Assembly (NCBI GenBank): GCA_026874595.1
Contig: CM049319.1
Location: 59,902,917 to 59,966,916 of the forward strand
Reading direction: 5' to 3'
DNA from: Sipunculus nudus
Lineage: Eukaryota; Annelida; Sipuncula; Golfingiida; Sipunculidae
Length of the DNA stretch: 64,000 bases
Below, one piece after another: positions 23,421 through 64,000 of this stretch; within the stretch, counting starts at the first letter, position 1, and the number at the start of each line of letters is the position of its first letter. Below the pieces are notes generated by a model. It saw nothing but the letters and a program-made list of their open reading frames with translations. It had not been told where the DNA came from and ran no database searches. The position numbers were made by a program, and so were the translations under genes.

Positions 23421-26400
23421 CCGGTGTCTCCCTCTAGTGGTCTAGTACAGGTAACAAAATGCAATGACAAGGTATCTAAAATTCAACATGAGCAAGTGGC
23501 TCCCCCTTGTGGTCTAGTACAGGTAACAAAATGCAATGACAATGTATCTCAGGTTCAGCATGAGCTAATAGCTCCCCCTAGTACAGGCAACAACATGCAA
23601 TGACAAGGTATCTCAAATTCAACATGAGCAAGTGGCTCCTCCTGGTGGTCTATTACATGTAACAAAATGCAATGACAATGTATCTCAGGTTCAGCATGAG
23701 CTAATAGCTCCCCCTAGTACAGGCAACAACATGCAATAACAAGGTATCTCAAATTCAACATGAGCAAGTGGCTCCTCCTGGTGGTCTATTACATGTAACA
23801 AAATGCAATGACAATGTATCTCAGGTTCAGCATGAGCTAATAGCTCCCCCTAGTACAGGCAACAACATGCAATGACAAGGTATCTCAAATTCAACATGAG
23901 CAAGTGGCTCCTCCTGGTGGTCTATTACAGGTAACAAAATGCAATGACAATGTATCTCAGGTTCAGCATGAGCTAATAGCTCCCCCTAGTACAGGCAACA
24001 ACATGCAATGACAAGGTATCTCAAATTCAACATGAGCAAGTGGTTCCTCCTGGTGGTCTATTACATGTAACAAAATGCAATGACAATGTATCTCAGGTTC
24101 AGCATGAGCTAATAGCTCCCCCTAGTACAGGCAACAACATGCAATAACAAGGTATCTCAAATTCAACATGAGCAAGTGGCTCCTCCTGGTGGTCTATTAC
24201 ATGTAACAAAATGCAATGACAATGTATCTCAGGTTCAGCATGAGCTAATAGCTCCCCCTAGTACAGGCAACAACATGCAATGACAAGGTATCTAAAATTC
24301 AACATGAGCAAGTGGCTCCTCCTGGTGGTCTATTACATGTAACAAAATGCAATGACAATGTTTCTCAGGTTCAGCATGAGCTAATAGCTCCCCCTAGTAC
24401 AGGCAACAACATGCAATGACAAGGTATCTAAAATTCAACATGAGCAAGTGGCTCCTCCTGGTGGTCTATTACATGTAACAAAATGCAATGACAAGGTATC
24501 TCAGGTTCAGCATGAGCTAATAGCTCCCCCTAGTACAGGCAACAACATGCAATGACAATGTATCTCAAATTCAACATGAGCAAGTGGCTCCCCCTAGTGG
24601 TCTATTACATGTAACAAAATGCAATGACAATGTATCTCAGATTTAGCATGAGCTAATAGCTCCCCCTAGTACAGGCAACAACATGCAATAACAAGGTATC
24701 TCAAATTCAACATGAGCAAGTGGCTCCCCCTAGTGGTCTATTACATGTAACAAAATGCAATGACAATGTATCTCAGATTTAGCATGAGCTAATAGCTCCC
24801 CCTAGTACAGGCAACAAAATGCAATGACAAGGTATCTCAAATTCAACATGAGCAAGTGGCTCCCCCTAGAGGTCTATTACATGTAACAAAATGCAATGAC
24901 AATGTATCTCAGATTTAGCATGAGCTAATAGCTCCCCTTAGTACAGGCAACAACATGCAATGACAAGGTATCTCAAATTCAACATGAGCAAGTGGCTCCC
25001 CCTAGTGGTCTATTACATGTAACAAAATGCAATGACAATGTATCTCAGATTTAGCATGAGCTAATAGCTCCCCCTAGTACAGGCAACAACATGCAATGAC
25101 AAGGTATCTCAAATTCAACATGAGCAAGTGGCTCCCCCTAGTGGTCTATTACATGTAACAAAATGCAATGACAATGTATCTCAGATTTAGCATGAGCTAA
25201 TAGCTCCCCCTAGTACAGGCAACAACATGCAATGACAAGGTATCTCAAATTCAACATGAGCAAGTGGCTCCTCCTGGTGGTCTATTACATGTAACAAAAT
25301 GCAATGACAATGTATCTCAGATTTAGCATGAGCTAATAGCTCCCCCTAGTACAGGCAACAACATGCAATGACAAGGTATCTCAAATTCAACATGAGCAAG
25401 TGGCTCCCCCTAGTGGTCTATTACATGTAACAAAATGCAATGACAATGTATCTCAGGTTCAGCATGAGCTAATAGCTCCCCCTAGTACAGGCAACAACAT
25501 GCAATGACAAGGTATCTCAAATTCAACATGAGCAAGTGGCTTCTCCTAGTGGTCTATTACATGTAACAAAATGCAATGACAATGTATCTCAGATTTAGCA
25601 TGAGCTAATAGCTCCCCCTAGTACAGGCAACAACATGCAATGACAAGGTATCTCAAATTCAACATGAGCAAGTGGCTCCCCCTAGTGGTCTATTACATGT
25701 AACAAAATGCAATGACAATGTATCTCAGGTTCAGCATGAGCTAATAGCTCCCCCTAGTACAGGCAACAACATGCAATGACAAGGTATCTCAAATTCAACA
25801 TGAGCAAGTGGCTTCTCCTAGTGGTCTATTACATGTAACAAAATGCAATGACAATGTATCTCAGATTTAGCATGAGCTAATAGCTCCCCCTAGTACAGGC
25901 AACAACATGCAATGACAAGGTATCTCAAATTCAACATGAGCAAGTGGCTCCCCCTAGTGGTCTATTACATGTAACAAAATGCAATGACAATGTATCTCAG
26001 GTTCAGCATGAGCTAATAGCTCCCCCTAGTACAGGCAACAACATGCAATGACAAGGTATCTAAAATTCAACATGAGCAAGTGGCTCCCCCTAGTGGTCTA
26101 TTACATGTAACAAAATGCAATGACAAGGTATCTCAGGTTCAGCATGAGCTAATAGCTCCCCCTAGTACAGGCAACAACATGCAATAACAAGGTATCTCAA
26201 ATTCAACATGAGCAAGTGGCTCCCCCTAGTGGTCTATTACATGTAACAAAATGCAATGACAATGTATCTCAGGTTCAGCATGAGCTAATAGCTCCCCCTA
26301 GTACAGGCAACAACATGCAATGACAAGGTATCTCAAATTCAACATGAGCAAGTGGCTTCTCCTAGTGGTCTATTACATGTAACAAAATGCAATGACAATG

Positions 26401-28335
26401 TATCTCAGATTTAGCATGAGCTAATAGCTCCCCCTAGTACAGGCAACAACATGCAATGACAAGGTATCTAAAATTCAACATGAGCAAGTGGCTCCCCCTA
26501 GTGGTCTATTACATGTAACAAAATGCAATGACAAGGTATCTCAGGTTCAGCATGAGCTAATAGCTCCCCCTAGTACAGGCAACAACATGCAATGACAAGG
26601 TATCTAAAATTCAACATGAGCAAGTGGCTCCCCCTAGTGGTCTATTACATGTAACAAAATGCAATGACAAGGTATCTCAGGTTCAGCATGAGCTAATAGC
26701 TCCCCCTAGTACAGGCAACAACATGCAATAACAAGGTATCTCAAATTCAACATGAGCAAGTGGCTCCCCCTAGTGGTCTATTACATGTAACAAAATGCAA
26801 TGACAAGGTATCTCAAATTCAACATGAGCAAGTGGCTCCCCCTAGTGGTCTATTACATGTAACAAAATGCAATGACAATGTATCTCAGGTTCAGCATGAG
26901 CTAATAGCTCCCCCTAGTACAGGCAACAACATGCAATGACAAGGTATCTCAAATTCAACATGAGCAAGTGGCTCCCCCTAGTGGTCTATTACATGTAACA
27001 AAATGCAATGACAATGTATCTCAGGTTCAGCATGAGCTAATAGCTCCCCCTAGTACAGGCAACAACATGCAATGACAAGGTATCTCAAATTCAACATGAG
27101 CAAGTGGCTTCTCCTAGTGGTCTATTACATGTAACAAAATGCAATGACAATGTATCTCAGATTTAGCATGAGCTAATAGCTCCCCCTAGTACAGGCAACA
27201 ACATGCAATGACAAGGTATCTAAAATTCAACATGAGCAAGTGGCTCCTCCTGGTGGTCTATTACATGTAACAAAATGCAATGACAATGTATCTCAGGTTC
27301 AGCATGAGCTAATAGCTCCCCCTAGTACAGGCAACAACATGCAATGACAAGGTATCTCAAATTCAACATGAGCAAGTGGCTTCTCCTAGTGGTCTATTAC
27401 ATGTAACAAAATGCAATGACAATGTATCTCAGATTTAGCATGAGCTAATAGCTCCCCCTAGTACAGGCAACAACATGCAATGACAAGGTATCTCAAATTC
27501 AACATGAGCAAGTGGCTCCTCCTGGTGGTCTATTACATGTAACAAAATGCAATGACAATGTATCTCAGGTTCAGCATGAGCTAATAGCTCCCCCTAGTAC
27601 AGGCAACAACATGCAATGACAAGGTATCTCAAATTCAACATGAGCAAGTGGCTTCTCCTAGTGGTCTATTACATGTAACAAAATGCAATGACAATGTATC
27701 TCAGATTTAGCATGAGCTAATAGCTCCCCTTAGTACAGGCAACAACATGCAATGACAAGGTATCTCAAATTCAACATGAGCAAGTGGCTCCCCCTAGTGG
27801 TCTATTACATGTAACAAAATGCAATGACAATGTATCTCAGGTTCAGCATGAGCTAATAGCTCCCCTTAGTACAGGCAACAACATGCAATGACAAGGTATC
27901 TCAAATTCAACATGAGCAAGTGGCTCCCCTTAGTGGTCTATTACATGTAACAAAATGCAATGACAATGTATCTCAGGTTCAGCATGAGCTAATAGCTCCC
28001 CCTAGTACAGGCAACAACATGCAATGACAAGGTATCTCAAATTCAACATGAGCAAGTGGCTTCTCCTAGTGGTCTATAACAGGAAACAAAACGCAATGAA
28101 AATGTATCTCAATTCAGCATGAGCTAGTAGCCCCTCTTAGTACAGGCAACAACATGCAGTGACAATTAAGGTATCTCAAATTCAACATGACCAAGTGGCT
28201 CCCCCTAGTGGTCTTTTACATGTAACAAAATGCAATGACAATGTATCTCAAATTCAACATGAGCTAGTAGCTCCCCCTCATACAGGGAACAACATGCAAT
28301 GACAAAGTCTCTCAGAATCAACATGAGCAAGGATG
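23421..28335. repeat. 136-bp satellite array inside the Gypsy leader, about 36 copies
   Basis: Each unit is a dimer of related monomers of 72 bp (ATGAGCAAGTGGCTCCCCCT type) and 64 bp (ATGAGCTAATAGCTCCCCCT type), both introduced by ATGCAATGACAAKGTATCT. Spacings of 136 were measured at 25,231, 25,367 and 25,503. The edges (23,421-23,560 and 28,070-28,335) are more divergent than the centre, as expected with unequal exchange. Near 26,790-26,870 two 72-bp monomers follow each other, breaking the alternation. No long open frame runs through it. Confidence 0.97.
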
Positions 28336-28857
28336 TCCCAGTTGTCCGATCACTATCCCAGTGAAGTGAAGATTGGCGACCTTTTCATCCATGTAAGTGA
28401 CATTTTATCATAGTGATGAAGTCATGAATGTTCACCGGCGTTGCAGAAAATTGTTCCTCCTGATTATACTGGTAGTAACCTCACGACTGTGAAGTTCGAC
28501 GGACATCAGAGGTCCATTTTTCATGACAATGCTCCGTGAATGCCCGTTATTCCTCTGCTTTTACCCGGAGACATATTTCCCAGACCAGTGTTCTGTTCAC
28601 CGCTTTACATGGTATTTCGCCTTCAGATCACAATGTCTATTCATGTATATACAAACATATAACGAGATTTCCAGATAGGGTGCACAACGGTGTCACGCAG
28701 CGGATGTCCCCAATGAATGTGATGAACAAAACTGATTACATTAAGCGGATAGGTCTAGAGGTGAGAGGAATTACAAACCCTCGTCATCATCCGGCAGCGC
28801 TGCTGCCTGTGTTTCTTTGATGTCATTCTCTGGCCTCCCGTTTCTGTCAACGAACAC
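28336..28857 (-). other. Gypsy leader between the primer site and the satellite
   Basis: About 520 bp of unique noncoding sequence. The plus-strand frame at 28,536-28,820 has no domain and lies antisense in the leader, so I do not call it a gene. Confidence 0.6.
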
Positions 28858-28875
28858 ATCGTGCCGGCTGCGCCA
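28858..28875 (-). other. tRNA primer-binding site
   Basis: On the minus strand TGGCGCAGCCGGCACGAT begins four bases inside the 5' LTR. It would pair with a tRNA ending GCTGCGCCA. The tRNA identity is not certain; serine is a guess. Confidence 0.75.
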
Positions 28876-28879
28876 AATA

Positions 28880-29125
28880 TGTCACGATTCACGCCGCAGG
28901 TCCCATGACAAACAAGGTGACAGTTCATGACCGAAAACAACGTTTATTTTACTCCATTCACAACAATTCCAGGCCAGCCTAACTGTAACTTTCCATTCCG
29001 CTGCCCGCGTTCATCCCTCTCTCTCGACTCAGAACCTCGCTCTCGCCTCAGGATCCCTCCGTATAACACTTACACTCATAAAATATAATTACGCTTTTAA
29101 AACAAATTACGGGCGTCTCCCTACA
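28880..29125 (-). repeat. 5' LTR of the Gypsy element
   Basis: 246 bp, matching 16,073-16,318 except for three substitutions. It is followed on the plus strand by the ACAG target duplicate. Confidence 0.95.
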
Positions 29126-29129
29126 ACAG

Positions 29130-29260
29130 GTTTGGGTTTTAGGCTGCCCAAAACCTGTTTTCAGCAGGGCAGAGCCTAAAACCTGCCTTTAACTGCCTAA
29201 AATAGGTTATGACCTGCCTAAAACTGCCTTTAACAGCCTAAAACCTTACATACCTTCAAC
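29130..29260. repeat. Degenerate TGCCTAAAACC short repeat
   Basis: CCTAAAACCTGCC and its inverse (GGTTTTAGGC) recur about eight times in 130 bp. The stretch is interrupted on its left by the Gypsy insertion. Confidence 0.6.
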
Positions 29261-29734
29261 TATGACTCGCAGTTTAACTATATTTTATTGTTACACAGCT
29301 AAATGCATTACGGAATTATGCTCAAAAAATTAAAAGTGAGGAACACTTTATTCAAACTAAACAAATAAACCATGATACAAACAAAAGCAACAAATGAATA
29401 CAACACTACTTCAGGTTTTCCAAATGACAGTTTTAGCTTGTATCCCAAAATCATATTCTGAGGTCTCCCACCTCCATTACTGCCAATTTATAAATGAATG
29501 CTAATACTATAAGCTTATAACCAGATTTTCGATTGGCTTTTTGATCACAAGGGAATTTTGTGATATATGCGAAGTGTTAATAAAAGTATAAAGTGTTACA
29601 GAATCAATCTCAGGTCCCTGGTCCCTCTAGTGCAATGGAGTGTGATTGGTCACATGGGTTGAGGGGGGGGGGGGCACAGGAAGGAGGCTTCTTCCTCGGA
29701 CACCTCCTCCTTATCAGTGGGAGGACAGCCTTTC

Positions 29735-31617
29735 TTTAAAGGGGCCCAAGCATGTTGAGTTAACACGAAACATATGGCTTCTACCCTATAATAAGAATAT
29801 GTCCCTGCCACAATATTGCCCTGAAACCGTTTGCTTTCTCCTGTACACAAATGTTAAAAACAGTGGACTGAGCGCAATGAGAAGTGTCAACATAAACACA
29901 GCATGTAGGGCCGTGTGCATTGCTGAGCCAAAACAAGTACACTGAAGCAGAAAAGTGACAAAAGTTGTTGCCTGCTTGCAAAAAGGTAACATTGTGGTTC
30001 TAATTACCTGAATGACTAACACAAGAGTATTCACAGTCAGACAGCCTGCATTCATTGTATTTTTAGCTCAGCTTACTGAAAGTCATCTGAGCTATAGGGA
30101 TCACTCTTTGTCTGGCGTCTGTCTGTCCAATAACCAGGCACAAATCATAACCACTGGTTCTGGAATTCTAGCTTCATATCTAGGTTGGTCCATGAAAAAT
30201 CTCCTTGGAAAATTGAAATTACATCTGTGTTACCAATAGCCTCTGAGCTATGGGGCTCCAAAGTACCCCTCAGAATAATAGAACATTTGATACAAAAGCT
30301 CAAGTTTCTGAACAATTATTGCATTGATCACCATGATTCTTTGCAGCAATATTTATCATGGGATGTTTCATCAGTTTCTACAGTCTGGTGGCTCCATCTG
30401 TATTTTTTTTTCAATTTTTATGAAATTTTTACTCTTTTTTTTTTAGACGACCTTAAAATGCGGTTATCTGTTAATTTGGTGTGCTCATGGGTCTTGATAA
30501 ACTTAATAAGCTGAGCTAATATGCATGAACTTTGATGACACCTACATCATCTAATTTAGTTGCCTGAGCAAGGACATATTGTCAACATGTCAGTCAACCC
30601 ATGACCCATGGGTCACTTGTTTAAATGGCCAAATCTGAACAAAAAAAGAAAATTCACTTAATTAACTCTAGCATGTTATTGATTCTAAACTGGGGTCTTT
30701 ACCTGTGGACTTTTTGACTTGGTATCATATTACTCATAGTCAGCGATGCAACAAGTTTGTTACATCACCATCCCACCAAAGAGCACAAAAACATTTATTA
30801 CTCTTTGAAAGGAAATTGTATAACAATAATTCCAGTGATTGTGGCATACCAATGTTCACATTATGTTTTATATTGAAATGCCTACAATAATAAATAACCT
30901 TCCTGGAAAGCATGAAGCACCTGTAACATTAATAACTGATTTATTTGTCCAGAAAGAACTGAAGCATAAACAGCCCAGTAGGCATCTTGCGTTTGGTGGC
31001 AGTCCTGTATAATGCATGTCTGTGCACTATAATGTACATATTTTCACTTCCTGGGTGCAAACTAGTGCTGTGAATAGAACAGTTATGTTTTTCACGGGGC
31101 AGATATTAAAGGGACATAATCAGGAGCAATATTATGCTTTTTCTTTCACACTATAAGTTCAGTTTTGCTTTAAACAAAAGTTTCCCAGCAGAACCATCCA
31201 AACAAACAGTCTCATTTCCATGCATACGGCTGTTTAACACCTTGTTATGTCTCGCAAATTGGTAAACACAATCCATGTGTGTGTGTTTACCATAACAAGA
31301 CCTCGTGACCGGAGGTCCGAATAAGAGCAATACGCGCCGTTTCAACCAGCGGGAAAATGTATTATATTTTTTTTGGCCAAGTCAGTCAGGTCATTTCCTC
31401 ATTTACACGTGTTGAGGCTCTTTGCTGCACACGGCCCCATACACTGTGTTTATGTTGACACCTGCGATCGCGCCCGGTCCACTGTTTTTAACACTCGTTT
31501 ACAGGAGTAAGAAAATGATTCCAAGACAATATATTGGCAGGTACAGATTTATTTTAAAGGGAATAAGCTATTTTAGTGTTAACTTAACATGCTTCATAGG
31601 TGATTGGGCCCCTTTAA
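29735..31617. mobile_element. Non-autonomous element with about 200-bp inverted ends
   Basis: The left arm starts TTTAAAGGGGCCCAA and the right arm ends TTGGGCCCCTTTAAA. The arms stay similar for about 200 bp, including GTTAAAAACAGTGGAC and GTCAACATAAACACAG. An F1 repeat (30,060-30,624) sits inside. The shorter relative at 36,217-36,686 has the same ends. No transposase is seen. Confidence 0.65.
30060..30624 (+). mobile_element. F1 repeat, copy A (single core unit)
   Basis: Begins TTTTAGCTCAGCTTACTG with a hairpin arm (CATCTGAGCT) and ends at the palindrome TGACCCATGGGTCA (30,602-30,615) plus CTTGTTTAA. It has one core unit related to the 336-bp units of copy E. Confidence 0.75.
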
Positions 31618-32030
31618 ATACACAGTAACACATAGATGTACTGAACATTAATCATTGGAAATATATGTTAAATCACACAGTTGTGTATGGAGTGTCAAAA
31701 TCATAGTTAAATGCAGGGACAATCAATGGACTCCACATTGCGTCAGTCAATAAAAAAGCATTCTTATGGGCTTCTATAATCATTGATATTGTGGTATTAC
31801 CGGTATGATAGCTTTTACTGTTAGGATGGTAATAATACTTAACGATATATACATATTAATTGTAATAATATCATTGTATTCTTTATGAATATATTTCATT
31901 CTTAGTATAAAAGAAATATGAAACATGTGACATGTTGGCCATTGGCTTATTTTAATCATTCAGATTTATAGTACTAACAATTTGCAGCTTGGTGTAAGAT
32001 CTTTTTTATACTTATTTTTGTAATTTTCAG

Positions 32031-63703
<31,673 letters not shown>

Positions 63704-64000
63704 GTAAGGAGACACAGAAGTTCATGTCTCTTCATGTGTAAAATATCAGTAGAAAATATATTTAAAAAGTGTCCAATATGGACAAGGAAGATGATATTCA
63801 AAGGGTATGCCCTTGAAACTTAATACTGTGGTTGTCTTCTTAATTGCGGTGGTTTCAAATTCGCGATATTCACAATCGCTCTCTGACCGCAAAATTGAAA
63901 TCACAGATTTGAATGCATGTATACCAGGCCATTATCGTTAATTTCAGAAGCTGCCAATAGTTGGTGACAGTTGAAATTAATCTTCAGTTACGTAGTTATG
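63704..64000 (+). other. LOXHD1 intron 13, start
   Basis: AT-rich, no exon seen before the window ends. Confidence 0.7.

Larger units (their letters stand above)
16073..29125 (-). mobile_element. Ty3/Gypsy LTR retrotransposon, 13 kb, decayed
   Basis: Two 246-bp LTRs bound the element, and ACAG duplicates flank it (16,069-16,072 and 29,126-29,129). On the minus strand the order is LTR, primer-binding site, very long leader with a satellite, gag, protease, RT, RNase H, integrase, 3' noncoding region, polypurine tract, LTR. Integrase after RNase H defines Ty3/Gypsy. The LTRs differ at only three sites I can see (about 1.2%), so the insertion is recent. Even so the coding region carries stops at 22,713 and 18,930 and frame changes near 22,360 and 20,750. 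No env-like frame is present. The element is probably non-autonomous now. Confidence 0.95.

Noticed and set aside
23421-28335. Regular repeats resembling a CRISPR array
   Set aside because: The whole 136-bp unit is conserved, with no variable spacers, and the array lies inside a eukaryotic LTR retrotransposon.
28536-28820. 94-codon plus-strand frame in the Gypsy leader
   Set aside because: Antisense to the element, no domain, and part of the noncoding leader.

Overview
This window is AT-rich animal nuclear DNA. Genes are split by canonical GT-AG introns, and dispersed repeats, transposons and (TA)n microsatellites are dense. An IL-17-type cytokine, a LOXHD1 gene with many PLAT domains, and several short tandem-core repeat families together suggest a lophotrochozoan, most likely a bivalve mollusc. 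No ribosomal or mitochondrial marker is present, so the species cannot be named.

Layout. 1-3.6 kb is repeat-rich intergenic DNA with a tRNA-derived SINE, TA tracts and two perfect fold-back sequences. 3.65-6.73 kb holds a complete two-exon secreted IL-17-like gene on the plus strand, with a TATA box, a consensus NF-kB site, a signal peptide and a poly(A) signal. 6.7-16 kb has no recognisable gene. It contains small inverted-repeat elements, a probable solo LTR nested in one of them, a 27-bp minisatellite and one weak exon candidate. 16,073-29,125 is a 13-kb Ty3/Gypsy retrotransposon on the minus strand. Its two 246-bp LTRs are nearly identical and flanked by a 4-bp ACAG target duplication. 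Gag, protease, RT, RNase H and integrase are all recognisable but interrupted by two nonsense codons and two frame changes. Between its 5' LTR and gag it carries a 4.9-kb satellite of about 36 copies of a 136-bp unit.

29.7-32 kb holds a long-inverted-repeat element. From 32,031 to the right edge is the 5' part of a LOXHD1 orthologue on the plus strand. Thirteen exons were read, and all junction phases agree. They encode about 700 residues: an N-terminal extension and four PLAT domains. The gene continues beyond the window.

The LOXHD1 introns are filled with mobile DNA. There are three unrelated-in-sequence families (called F1, F2 and F3 here) that share one architecture: a hairpin head, a GTCCGTC-rich stretch, a tandem-repeat core, and a second copy of the hairpin arm near the 3' end. 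There is also a full-length but decayed pogo/Tigger-type transposon with TIRs and TA duplications, a second TA-flanked element nested in an F1 copy, SINEs, and a degenerate partial copy of exon 8.

The cytokine gene and LOXHD1 are functionally unrelated neighbours. The remaining content is selfish or structural DNA. I see no operon-like or defence-system cluster.
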